Assembly (NCBI RefSeq): GCF_014646135.1
Contig: NZ_BMMW01000006.1
Span: forward strand, 62,001 to 126,000
From: Nocardia camponoti
Lineage (GTDB): Bacteria; Actinomycetota; Actinomycetes; Mycobacteriales; Mycobacteriaceae
Length of the DNA: 64,000 bases
Reading direction: 5' to 3'
The notes beneath the pieces were generated by a model that was given only the letters and a program-made list of their open reading frames with translations, was not told the origin of the DNA and made no database searches. The position numbers were made by a program, and so were the translations under genes. Shown piece after piece: positions 43,255-51,955 of the stretch; the stretch's first letter is position 1; every line of letters starts with the position of its first letter.

Positions 43255-44670
43255 CTACTGAACCTGGGTCACCTTTCGGGGCAGCAAGGTTGCGGCCACA
43301 GCTGCTGCCGCCACCAAGCCCGCGCCGACCCACACCGCTGGGACCAAGCCGTCAACATACGACTGCGGATCCTGGTAGGAACCGTGCGAAGCGAAAACTG
43401 AAGCGAGGGCGGCGATTCCGATCGCGACGCCCACCTCGCGGACCGTGCTGTTGATGCCCGAGGCCATGCCCTGGTCAGCCGGGGACGCGCTCGCCATCAC
43501 GATGGTCGAGCCGGGGGCGAAGGTGAGGCCCATGCCGATGCCGCCCAAGACGAACGGGGCGACAAACGCGGTGTAGGGGGCGTCGACGGTCGTGATCAAC
43601 GCCATCCACGCCAATGAAACCGCGAGGCTCACCTGACCTGCCGCGATCAGGACGCGCGGGCCAACGCGGTCGACGACCAAGCCCGCAAGTGGGGCGATGA
43701 GCATCGGAACCAAGGTCCACGGAAGCGTCCGAATTCCGGACGCCAAGGGCGAATATCCTTGCACCACTTGGAAATACTGCGCGAGCAGGAAGATCGAACC
43801 GAATACACCGGCCGAGAAACCGAAGCTGACCAGGTAGCTCAAACTCAGCCCCCGCGAGCGGAACATGTGTAGCGGCAACATCGGATCAGTGACCCGCGAC
43901 TCCCACCCGACGAACAGAGCGAGCGCGATCGCCCCGCCGATCAGGCCGCCCAGCACCGGCCCGGACGTCCACCCGTCATCGGCGCCGTGAATCACACCCC
44001 AGACCACCGCGAGCACCCCACCCGCCGACAGCACGAGCCCGACCAGGTCGAGTTTCCTTGCGACACCGCGAGATTCGACGAGCATCCGCGCGGCGAACGG
44101 CAACGCGAGCAGCCCGATCGGCACGTTCAGCCAGAAAATCCACTGCCAATTCAGGCCTTCAACAACAGCGCCGCCAACAACGGGACCAACCGCAACACCG
44201 AGCCCAGCGATGCCGCCCCAAATGCCAATCGCCGCGCTGCGCATCTTCTCCGGCACCGCCGCCGCGAGCAACGTGAGCGACAACGGCATGACCGCAGCAC
44301 CGCCCGCACCCTGAATCGCTCGCGCGAGAATCAGCATCCACGGCTCCGTCGCCATCGCGCACGCCGCCGACGCGGCAACGAAAAGCGCGATGCCAGCGAG
44401 GAATACACGTCGTCGACCGATCCGGTCGCCCAACGCCGACATCGTCAACAACAGCGAAGCAAACGACAACGTGTACGCGTTGACGAACCACTGCAGGTCC
44501 GAAAGTGTCGCGCCCAGTTCGGTTTTGATCACGGGCAGCGCGTTCGTGACGACAAGGTTGTCGAGCGTGACCATGAACATCGGAATGCCAACGGCCGCGA
44601 TCACCGCCCCGACCGGTTTGGCTTTGCTCGGACGCACCCCTGCGTCGTCGAGCTCAAGTGTCTGAGTCAT
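43255..44670 (-). CDS. MFS transporter, DHA2 (14-helix) drug-exporter type
   Basis: A 471-residue integral membrane protein from ATG 44670. It has 14 hydrophobic segments and the DHA2 motifs ALGDRIGRRRVFLAGIALF (motif A, in part) after helix 2 and the AIQGAGGAAVMPLSL segment (motif C-like G-x-x-x-G-P/A). Proton-driven export of drugs or cations is the family function. It is divergent from the TetR-type gene at 44776 with a short shared promoter region, the usual self-controlled efflux pair. Confidence 0.9.
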   Translation of the reverse strand: MTQTLELDDAGVRPSKAKPVGAVIAAVGIPMFMVTLDNLVVTNALPVIKTELGATLSDLQWFVNAYTLSFASLLLTMSALGDRIGRRRVFLAGIALFVAASAACAMATEPWMLILARAIQGAGGAAVMPLSLTLLAAAVPEKMRSAAIGIWGGIAGLGVAVGPVVGGAVVEGLNWQWIFWLNVPIGLLALPFAARMLVESRGVARKLDLVGLVLSAGGVLAVVWGVIHGADDGWTSGPVLGGLIGGAIALALFVGWESRVTDPMLPLHMFRSRGLSLSYLVSFGFSAGVFGSIFLLAQYFQVVQGYSPLASGIRTLPWTLVPMLIAPLAGLVVDRVGPRVLIAAGQVSLAVSLAWMALITTVDAPYTAFVAPFVLGGIGMGLTFAPGSTIVMASASPADQGMASGINSTVREVGVAIGIAALASVFASHGSYQDPQSYVDGLVPAVWVGAGLVAAAAVAATLLPRKVTQVQ

Positions 44671-44692
44671 GACCCGCCCTTGTTGTAATTGA

Positions 44693-44733
44693 CTGATAAC
44701 TACGCAACCCATGCTTATGCATCGGCTGATAAC
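44693..44733. promoter_or_regulatory. Repeated CTGATAAC operator-like sites between MFS and TetR genes
   Basis: CTGATAAC occurs at 44693-44700 and 44726-44733 as direct repeats 33 bases apart (three helical turns) in the divergent promoter. They are the best candidates for binding by the TetR-type regulator. Confidence 0.5.
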
Positions 44734-44775
44734 ATGTCAAGAGAAATCTTTCGACAACGGCGACGAGAGGGCGGC

Positions 44776-45357
44776 GTGAACGCGACGACGAGAACGAGGA
44801 TGACCGCGGCCGAGCGCAGCGAGCAGGTACTCACCGCTGCCGTCCAAGCCTTCGCCGAATCTGGTTATGCCGCAACGAAAACCGACGACATCGCACGCCG
44901 GGCAGGGGTTTCACAGCCCTACGTGATTCGCCTTTTCGGCACCAAGCAGCAGCTGTTCGTCGCCGCGCTCAACAAGGTGTGCGGGCGTATCGAAGAGGTC
45001 TTTCGTGCCACCGAGCTCGACCCCAACGACGACGTTGAGGACAAACTCTGCACCCTCGGCAAGAGTTTCGACGTTTTTCTCGCCGAACGCGAACTCCCCC
45101 TCGTGCTTCTGCACGGCGTCGCAGGCAGCTCCGACCCGGTGATCGGCGAACACACACGCGACCGCTTCGGCCGCATCTACCGCCTGATCGAAGAACTCAG
45201 CGGCGCCGACACCCACCGCACGCGCACCTTTGTCGCGACCGGCATGCTGCTCACGATCATGACCGCGATGCAGGTTGCTGGCCCCGATGCGATCGCGGTG
45301 CCGTGGGCGCAAGAAGTGCTCGTCGACATCGAGGGCAGCAACAACCCCGCTAGCTAG
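44776..45357 (+). CDS. TetR-family transcriptional regulator
   Basis: A 193-residue protein. GTG 44776, preceded by a GAGAGGGCGG ribosome site, is preferred over ATG 44689, whose extension lies over the promoter; an ATG at 44734 is also possible. The N-terminus MTAAERSEQVLTAAVQAFAE and helix-turn-helix KTDDIARRAGVSQPYVIRLFGTK are typical TetR/AcrR. The C-terminal ligand domain is helical with no specific match. It stands divergent from the MFS exporter and probably represses it. Its stop overlaps the convergent trmH-like stop. Confidence 0.9.
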   Translation: MNATTRTRMTAAERSEQVLTAAVQAFAESGYAATKTDDIARRAGVSQPYVIRLFGTKQQLFVAALNKVCGRIEEVFRATELDPNDDVEDKLCTLGKSFDVFLAERELPLVLLHGVAGSSDPVIGEHTRDRFGRIYRLIEELSGADTHRTRTFVATGMLLTIMTAMQVAGPDAIAVPWAQEVLVDIEGSNNPAS

Positions 45358-46184
45358 CGCGCGTGCTGCACCCGCGCACTCGAATACAGGCAAATTGCCG
45401 CTGCCGCAGCAAGATTCAGGCTTTCTGCCCGCCCGTGGATGGGGATGCGGATGCGGTGATCGGCCCGCGCGGCAACAGCGGGATCGAGCCCGTGCGCCTC
45501 ATTGCCAAACAACCACGCGACCGGTCCCGACAGAATCTCGTCGGCCTCATCTAGGGAGACTTCCCCGTTGGCCGCTGTCGCGAGAATCGTGACGCCAGCG
45601 CCAGAAATCGCGTCGAGCGTGGCATTGATATCGCGACTGCGCGCAACCGGCACGTGAAACAGGCTGCCCGCACTCGACCGCACGGCTTTGCCGTTATGCG
45701 GGTCGACGGTGTCGCCCGCGAGCACAACGCCGTCGGCACCAACCGCGTCGGCGACGCGAATGAGCGTGCCCGCGTTGCCCGGCTCGGCGATCTCAACGGG
45801 AACGGCAAGCATGCGCGGGGAGTTGTCGAGAATCTCACCACGCGGCACGTCGACCTGCTCGCACACCGCGACCAACCCAGGCGAGGTGACCGTCTCCCCC
45901 AAATGCTCGGCGGCCCGATCGCTAACCATCGACGTGCGAATACCGTCGGCGACCGCGCCCGCGATCAACGCGTTGTCGCGTTCGGCGGCGGCCAAAGAAT
46001 AGAAAAGCTCGCGGACGCGCCCGGTTTCCAGCGCCGCGGTGACCGCGTTCGCGCCTTCAGCGAGGAACAGTCCACTTCTGCGGCGCTGGGCCGCCCGCTG
46101 GAGCTTGACAGCGGAAACGACCCGCGGGTTGCGCTCAGAGAGCGCTTCCGCGGGTCGTTTCGACGAATCGCTATGCGTCGTCAA
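45354..46184 (-). CDS. SpoU/TrmH-family RNA 2'-O-methyltransferase
   Basis: A 276-residue protein. Motif 1 NPGNAGTLIRVADAVGADGVVL (in part), motif 2 WLFGNEAHGLDPAVA and motif 3 IPIHGRAESLNLAAAAAICLY mark the SPOUT knotted fold; an N-terminal RNA-binding domain (PRVVSAVKLQRAAQRRRSGLFLAEG) precedes it. Members methylate ribose in 23S rRNA or tRNA. It follows rplT by 3 bases, as in many actinobacteria. A long hairpin (46115-46160) lies within its first codons. Confidence 0.92.
   Translation of the reverse strand: MTTHSDSSKRPAEALSERNPRVVSAVKLQRAAQRRRSGLFLAEGANAVTAALETGRVRELFYSLAAAERDNALIAGAVADGIRTSMVSDRAAEHLGETVTSPGLVAVCEQVDVPRGEILDNSPRMLAVPVEIAEPGNAGTLIRVADAVGADGVVLAGDTVDPHNGKAVRSSAGSLFHVPVARSRDINATLDAISGAGVTILATAANGEVSLDEADEILSGPVAWLFGNEAHGLDPAVAARADHRIRIPIHGRAESLNLAAAAAICLYSSARVQHAR
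46115..46160 (-). terminator. Hairpin embedded in the start of the trmH-type gene
   Basis: Bases 46115-46127 (AAACGACCCGCGG) are the perfect reverse complement of 46148-46160, and the loop contains a nested 5-bp stem GCGCT/AGCGC. The structure is 24-70 bases beyond the rplT stop and inside the next coding region. It could reduce read-through from the ribosomal-protein genes or protect their 3' end. Confidence 0.7.
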
Positions 46185-46187
46185 CTA

Positions 46188-46577
46188 TCAGGCAGCCTGG
46201 GCAGCCGGAGCGTTGACATCGGCGGGCAGCGCGGCCTTGGCCACGGCGACCAGGCCGGCGAACGCCTCAGCGTCGGAGACGGCAAGCTCAGCGAGGATCT
46301 TGCGGTCGACCTCGACGCCAGCGGCCTTGAGGCCCTGGATGAAGCGGTTGTAGGTGATGTCGTTCAGACGCGCGGCGGCGTTGATACGAGCGATCCACAG
46401 CTTACGGAAGTCACCCTTGCGCGCCTTGCGGTCGCGGTAGGCGTAGGTAAGCGAGTGAAGCTGCTGCTCCTTGGCCTTGCGGTACAGGCGCGAACGCTGA
46501 CCCCGGTAGCCCTTCGAAGCTTCGAGAACGGAACGGCGCTTCTTCTGAGCGTTGACAGCCCTTTTGACGCGTGCCAC
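46188..46577 (-). CDS. rplT: 50S ribosomal protein L20
   Basis: A 129-residue protein with the L20 signature RRSVLEASKGYRGQRSRLYR and YAYRDRKARKGDFRKLWIARI, basic throughout except the Ala-rich C-terminal extension (usual length about 118). It binds 23S rRNA early in 50S assembly and, in many bacteria, regulates its own operon. It sits in the order infC, rpmI, rplT on the minus strand. Confidence 0.97.
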   Translation of the reverse strand: MARVKRAVNAQKKRRSVLEASKGYRGQRSRLYRKAKEQQLHSLTYAYRDRKARKGDFRKLWIARINAAARLNDITYNRFIQGLKAAGVEVDRKILAELAVSDAEAFAGLVAVAKAALPADVNAPAAQAA

Positions 46578-46651
46578 TTGAGTAGTCCTTGATCATCTGG
46601 GGGCGCGGCTAGGCCAGCGCCCAAGTTCGGAAAAGTCTTGGTGCCGCGATC

Positions 46652-46849
46652 TCAGGCGAGACCGAGCAGTCGCTTCACGCGCGGGGCGTCGACGGAGGCA
46701 ACGGATTCCGTGCCTTCCAGGCGACGGGTGCGACGCGAGGACTTGTGCTCCAGGAGGTGGCGACGGTTCGCCTGCTCGCGAAGCAGCTTGCCCGAACCGG
46801 TCACCTTGAATCGCTTCTTGGCGCCGCTGTGGGTCTTGTTCTTCGGCAT
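46652..46849 (-). CDS. rpmI: 50S ribosomal protein L35
   Basis: A 65-residue basic protein with the L35 motif KTHSGAKKRFKVTGSGKL and HLLEHKSSRRTRRL. Size and basic composition are normal for the family. It lies 32 bases after infC and 74 bases before rplT on the minus strand. Confidence 0.97.
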   Translation of the reverse strand: MPKNKTHSGAKKRFKVTGSGKLLREQANRRHLLEHKSSRRTRRLEGTESVASVDAPRVKRLLGLA

Positions 46850-46881
46850 GGCTTCCTCTATCTAGTCGGTGAAACTTGTCG

Positions 46882-47538
<657 letters not shown>

Positions 47539-47541
<3 letters not shown>

Positions 47542-47551
47542 GGGGCCTCCT
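47539..47551 (-). promoter_or_regulatory. infC: Perfect ribosome site and AUC start of infC
   Basis: On the minus strand AGGAGG (47551-47546) is followed by CCCC and then ATC. No ATG, GTG or TTG in the same frame precedes the conserved N-terminus, so AUC is the best start. Confidence 0.8.
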
Positions 47552-47615
47552 AGGTCAAGCGGTTCGTCGTCAGACGACCGCGAGCAATAACTGCAACCCC
47601 TTCTTCAACACGAAA

Positions 47616-47645
47616 GCCCCGGTGCGAATTTCTCCGCAACGGGGC
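47616..47645 (-). promoter_or_regulatory. Hairpin in the infC leader, possible attenuator
   Basis: An 11-bp stem with one mismatch (GCCCCG...CGGGGC, outer pairs perfect) and an 8-base loop lies about 75 bases upstream of the infC start, followed on the minus strand by a short CTTTCG. The 47552-47947 leader has no gene; its length suits a regulatory leader for the ribosomal operon, but no Rfam-class structure could be assigned by eye. Confidence 0.4.
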
Positions 47646-47947
47646 CCGAGTCGACCGATCGCCGAATACCTCGCTGAACCCGTGCCGGGTTCGGTAATCG
47701 ACTCTCTACACGCGAACGTGCGGAGAAACCTGCCGCAAGGGCTGGTGACCGGTACCGTTAAACCAGCCGATTGCTCGTTGGTAACGGTGGGAGTCGGGCT
47801 CCACTTATCTGCCCCCAGATCAAGACCGCAACAAACCGGCGCACGACCAGGGGCGGTCGTCAGCAATCAGTCTAGCATCGCATCGCGCTATTACCGAATC
47901 GGCCGGGTGCGCGGGCGCGCGAGGTTGCTGCCGATAGCCTGATCATC

Positions 47948-48289
47948 ATGACTGACGAGCTCGAACCCCCCGTGCGCGACCTTGCCGACATCCCCGCTGT
48001 CGAGGTGATCAGCCGGGCCGCGGTGATGCTGATGAGTTCCGCGGCGGAAAAGCTTGGCCTCGCTGGGGAGAATCCCGGCTCGGGCGAGAACGTCGACCTC
48101 GACGAAGCGCGTCGCGTGATCACCGCGCTCGCCGGCTTGGTCACCGCGTCGGTGGAGTACCTCGGCCCGCACGCTGGCCCGATCCGCGAGGGCTTGCAGG
48201 CGTTGCAGCGCGCGTTCCGCGAGGCATCGTCAACGCCGGACGCGCCGGGCGCTGGCCCGGGCGAGAAGTACACGGGCCCGGTTTACTAA
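47948..48289 (+). CDS. DUF1844 family protein
   Basis: A 113-residue protein: VRDLADIPAVEVISRAAVMLMSSAAEKLGL then DLDEARRVITALAGLVTAS, the helical DUF1844 core (usual length about 100). Members are conserved in actinobacteria beside infC, but their function is unknown. It is transcribed away from infC and ends at a strong terminator 16 bases after its stop. Confidence 0.9.
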   Translation: MTDELEPPVRDLADIPAVEVISRAAVMLMSSAAEKLGLAGENPGSGENVDLDEARRVITALAGLVTASVEYLGPHAGPIREGLQALQRAFREASSTPDAPGAGPGEKYTGPVY

Positions 48290-48304
48290 GCAGCCGTTAA
48301 CGCG

Positions 48305-48340
48305 AATGATCCGCCGACGCGAGTGCGTCGGCGGATCATT
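48305..48340 (+). terminator. Intrinsic terminator of the DUF1844 gene
   Basis: A perfect 16-bp stem (AATGATCCGCCGACGC at 48305-48320 with its reverse complement at 48325-48340), loop GAGT, then TTTTTCTT. It is bidirectional and also faces the micropeptide genes. Confidence 0.92.
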
Positions 48341-48378
48341 TTTCTTCCGGGCCGCAGTGTGGCCCGAGCAAGCTAACG

Positions 48379-48504
48379 TCAGACCGCGGGGACAGGCGCG
48401 GGAGCCGGCGCGGGGATGGTGCCGCCGGGGTTAACGGCAAGCGATGAGCCGTTGGAGATCATGTTCGCGAGAGCGGTGAGCAGAGCGGCGCTACCGGTAT
48501 CCAT
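48379..48504 (-). CDS. Micropeptide A, 41 residues, unknown function
   Basis: The frame from ATG 48504 to the TGA at 48381-48379 encodes 41 residues with a short hydrophobic N-terminal helix (ALLTALANMI), a GSSLAVNPGG turn and a Pro/Ala-rich C-terminus ending PAPVPAV. An AAGGAA ribosome site lies about 8 bases upstream. The paralogue micropeptide B lies 30 bases upstream on the same strand with the same ending and GSSLA motif. Conserved ends and separate ribosome sites argue that both are translated. No family is recognised. Confidence 0.7.
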   Translation of the reverse strand: MDTGSAALLTALANMISNGSSLAVNPGGTIPAPAPAPVPAV

Positions 48505-48533
48505 GTGAGTATTCCTTTCGATCCGAGAGCGCG

Positions 48534-48647
48534 TCAGACCGCGGGCACGGGTGCGGGCGTGGGCTGGGTCGGGGTGTACGCGAGCGAAGAGCCACCCGCG
48601 AGAAAGCCGAGCACGGTGGTGATGAGGCCCATTGTGGCTTCGTCCAT
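48534..48647 (-). CDS. Micropeptide B, 37 residues, paralogue of micropeptide A
   Basis: The frame from ATG 48647 to the TGA at 48536-48534 encodes 37 residues: an acidic start MDEATMG, a hydrophobic helix (LITTVLGFLAGG), GSSLAYTP and a C-terminus ending PAPVPAV exactly as micropeptide A. An AAGGAA ribosome site precedes the ATG. The two are probably a tandem duplication. The 48648-48768 space holds no other frame and ends at the uvrA stop. Confidence 0.7.
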   Translation of the reverse strand: MDEATMGLITTVLGFLAGGSSLAYTPTQPTPAPVPAV

Positions 48648-48768
48648 CAGAATGTTCCTTTCGAACTGCACCGCGTCCGGAAGCGGTGCAGCCGAATGCT
48701 ACATACGCGTATTTCACTTCGCGGGGTTTTCGAGAACTCCGCGAAGTGATCCCCGTCTACTCACTACC

Positions 48769-51759
48769 TCACCGCAGCGCGGCCGCCTTCCGCGATAGCC
48801 GCTTAGCCGCCGCCGACTCGCTCGGTGCCTTCTTAGCGGGGCTCGCCGCCTTCTTCGCGGGTGCCTTCCGCGCCGCCTTTTTCGCCGGGGTCGGCGGTGC
48901 GGGCGGTGCGAGCACCTCCTTGAGGAACTGCCCGGTGTAGCTGCCTGGCACGGCGGCGACATCCTCGGGCGTGCCTTGGGCAACGAGCATGCCGCCGCCC
49001 GAACCGCCTTCTGGGCCCATGTCGATGACCCAGTCCGAGGTCTTGATGACATCGAGGTTGTGCTCGATGGTGATGACGGTGTTGCCCTTGTCGACGAGCC
49101 CGTTGATGACCTTGAGCAGCTTGCGAATGTCTTCGAAGTGCAGGCCAGTTGTCGGCTCGTCGAGAATGTACACCGTGCGACCGGTCGAACGCTTTTGCAG
49201 TTCGGCGGCCAGTTTCACGCGCTGCGCTTCACCACCGGACAGCGTGGGCGCGCTTTGGCCGAGCCGCACATAACCGAGGCCGACCTCGACCAACGTGGCC
49301 AAGTAGCGGTGAATCGAGGTGACCGGCTTGAAGAATTCGGCAGCCTCCTCGATCGACATATCGAGCACCTCGGCGATGGTCTTGCCCTTGTAATGCACCT
49401 CAAGGGTCTCGCGGTTATAGCGCGCGCCCTGGCACACCTCGCACGGCACGTACACGTCCGGCAGGAAGTTCATTTCGATCTTGAGCGTGCCGTCGCCCGA
49501 ACATGCCTCGCAGCGACCGCCCTTGACGTTGAACGAGAAGCGACCCGGCTGGTAGCCGCGCACCTTCGCCTCGGTCGTCGACGCGAACAGGGTGCGGATC
49601 TTGTCGAACACGCCCGTGTAGGTGGCCGGGTTCGACCGCGGGGTACGACCGATGGGCGACTGGTCGACCTGGACGAGCTTGTCGAGCTGGTCGACACCAT
49701 TGACGCGCTGATGACGCCCCGGCACCTGACGCGCGCCGTTGAGCTTGTTGGCGAGCACGGTGGCGAGGATGTCGTTGACGAGCGTGGACTTGCCCGAGCC
49801 CGAAACGCCGGTGACCGAGGTGAGCACGCCAAGCGGGAACGCGACGTCGATGCCGGTGAGGTTGTGCTCGGTCGCGCCAACAACGGTGATCTTGCGACGC
49901 TTGTCGATGGGGCGACGGACCAACGGCACTTCGATCTGTTCGCGGCCGGAAAGATATGCGCCAGTGAGGGATTCGGGTTCGGTGAGCAGGTCGGCGTAGG
50001 TGCCGCTGTGCACAACGCGACCACCGTGCTCGCCCGCGAGCGGACCGATATCGACAACCCAGTCCGATGCCCGAATGGTGTCTTCATCGTGTTCGACGAC
50101 GATGAGCGTGTTGCCCAAATCCTTTAGCCGCACCAGAGTTTCGATGAGGCGACGGTTATCGCGCTGGTGCAACCCAATCGACGGTTCGTCGAGGACATAG
50201 AGCACGCCAACGAGGCCCGAACCGATCTGGGTGGCAAGGCGAATGCGCTGCGCTTCGCCGCCCGACAGGGTGCCCGCCCCACGCGACAGCGTGAGGTACT
50301 CAAGGCCAACGTCGAGCAAAAAGCCAAGGCGCGCTTGGATTTCCTTGATGACCTGCGTGGCGATGGCGGCTTGGCGCTCACCGAGCACGAGCGAGTCGAG
50401 GAACGCCGACGCCTCACCAATCGACAGTTCGCTGACCTCGGCGATGGACTTGTGCTCGTCTTCGCCGCCCGCGAGCGTGACCGACAGAATCTCGGGGCGC
50501 AACCGCGCACCCTGACAGGCCGGGCACGGTACGTCGCGCATGTAGCCGTCGTAATGTTCCTTCATCTGCTCGGACTCGGTGTTGTCGAGTCGGCGATGCA
50601 GGAACGGCATGACGCCTTCGAAATCGGCGTAGTACGAACGCTTTCGGCCGTAGCGGTTGGTGTAGGAGACGTGCACCTGCTCGGAGCTGCCCTCAAGCAC
50701 TGCCTTGCGAATCTTGCTCGGCAATTCGCGCCACGGCGTGTCCATGCTGAAGCCAAGGTTGGTCGCCAAACCCGACAGCAAGCGCTGGAAGTACTCGGCG
50801 GTCATACCGCGCGCCCACGGGGCGATGGCGCCTTCGGCCAAGCTCAGGTCGGGGTCGGGCACAACAAGGTCGGGGTCGACCTCCTTGCGGATGCCGAGGC
50901 CCGTGCAATCGGGGCACGCGCCGTAGGGCGAGTTGAACGAAAACGACCGTGGCTCAAGGTCTTCGATGTCGAGGGGGTGCCCGTTGGGGCACGCGAGGCG
51001 TTCGGAGAAGCGGCGTTCGCGGTCGTGCGCGTGCTCGTCGCGATCGACGAAATCGAGCACGACAATGCCGTCGGCGAGGCCGAGCGCGGTTTCGATGGAG
51101 TCGGTGAGGCGCTGCTTCGACGACGGCTTCACCGAAAGGCGGTCGACAACCACCTCGATCTCGTGCTTTTCCTGCTTCTTGAGCTTCGGCGGCTCGGACA
51201 GCGGGTACACAACGCCATCGACACGCACACGCGAATAACCCTGGGTCTTGAGCTGGTCGAATAGGTCGACAAACTCGCCCTTACGCGTGCGGACCACCGG
51301 CGCGAGTACCTGGAACTTGAGGCCCTCGTCCATCGCGAGCACCTGGTCGACGATCTGCTGCGGGCTCTGCTTGGCGATGAGCTCGCCACACGCGGGGCAG
51401 CGCGGGGTGCCCGCGCGCGCGTAAAGCAGGCGCAGGTAGTCGTAAACCTCGGTAATAGTGCCGACGGTTGACCGCGGGTTGCGGTTGGTCGACTTCTGGT
51501 CGATCGACACCGCGGGCGACAGGCCCTCGATGAAGTCGACATCGGGCTTATCCATCTGCCCAAGGAACTGCCGGGCGTACGCGGACAGCGACTCGACGTA
51601 GCGACGCTGACCTTCGGCGAAGATGGTGTCGAACGCCAAACTCGACTTGCCGGACCCGGACAGACCCGTGAACACGATGAGGCTGTCGCGCGGTAGATCC
51701 AGGTCCACCCCTTTGAGATTGTGTTCCCGTGCTCCGCGCACAGTCAGGTGTTCGGCCAC
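48769..51759 (-). CDS. uvrA: UvrABC excinuclease subunit A
   Basis: A 996-residue protein with two ABC modules: Walker A GLSGSGKSS at the start and GVSGSGKST in the second half, signatures LSGGEAQRI and LSGGEAQRV, and CxxC zinc motifs (CPACG, CPDCTG, CEACSG). It recognises DNA damage and loads UvrB. After about residue 950 there is a 45-residue Lys/Ala/Pro-rich tail (PAKKAARKAPAKKA and similar) not present in E. coli UvrA, a possible DNA-binding extension. No SOS/LexA-type box was recognised by eye in the 51760-51955 upstream space. Confidence 0.97.
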   Translation of the reverse strand: MAEHLTVRGAREHNLKGVDLDLPRDSLIVFTGLSGSGKSSLAFDTIFAEGQRRYVESLSAYARQFLGQMDKPDVDFIEGLSPAVSIDQKSTNRNPRSTVGTITEVYDYLRLLYARAGTPRCPACGELIAKQSPQQIVDQVLAMDEGLKFQVLAPVVRTRKGEFVDLFDQLKTQGYSRVRVDGVVYPLSEPPKLKKQEKHEIEVVVDRLSVKPSSKQRLTDSIETALGLADGIVVLDFVDRDEHAHDRERRFSERLACPNGHPLDIEDLEPRSFSFNSPYGACPDCTGLGIRKEVDPDLVVPDPDLSLAEGAIAPWARGMTAEYFQRLLSGLATNLGFSMDTPWRELPSKIRKAVLEGSSEQVHVSYTNRYGRKRSYYADFEGVMPFLHRRLDNTESEQMKEHYDGYMRDVPCPACQGARLRPEILSVTLAGGEDEHKSIAEVSELSIGEASAFLDSLVLGERQAAIATQVIKEIQARLGFLLDVGLEYLTLSRGAGTLSGGEAQRIRLATQIGSGLVGVLYVLDEPSIGLHQRDNRRLIETLVRLKDLGNTLIVVEHDEDTIRASDWVVDIGPLAGEHGGRVVHSGTYADLLTEPESLTGAYLSGREQIEVPLVRRPIDKRRKITVVGATEHNLTGIDVAFPLGVLTSVTGVSGSGKSTLVNDILATVLANKLNGARQVPGRHQRVNGVDQLDKLVQVDQSPIGRTPRSNPATYTGVFDKIRTLFASTTEAKVRGYQPGRFSFNVKGGRCEACSGDGTLKIEMNFLPDVYVPCEVCQGARYNRETLEVHYKGKTIAEVLDMSIEEAAEFFKPVTSIHRYLATLVEVGLGYVRLGQSAPTLSGGEAQRVKLAAELQKRSTGRTVYILDEPTTGLHFEDIRKLLKVINGLVDKGNTVITIEHNLDVIKTSDWVIDMGPEGGSGGGMLVAQGTPEDVAAVPGSYTGQFLKEVLAPPAPPTPAKKAARKAPAKKAASPAKKAPSESAAAKRLSRKAAALR

Positions 51760-51955
51760 CAGGTCATTCCCTTCTCATTCGTCTAGCGCTGTATCGATCC
51801 CCCGGTTTTTCGCCAAGCCAAAAAGTCCCCGTGATCAATGCTAGGTGGACCCACCGACAGAAACGGCGATCGCGCGTTCGCCTGGCCCGCGTTCGCACGT
51901 GTGGGCGGCGTTTGCCGATTATGTTGGACCATTACGGGGGCAAGAACGGGAGTGC

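Noticed and set aside
51760..51955. LexA/SOS box upstream of uvrA
   Set aside because: No convincing actinobacterial SOS-box match (TCGAAC-N4-GTTCGA type) was seen; the same is true just upstream of uvrB.
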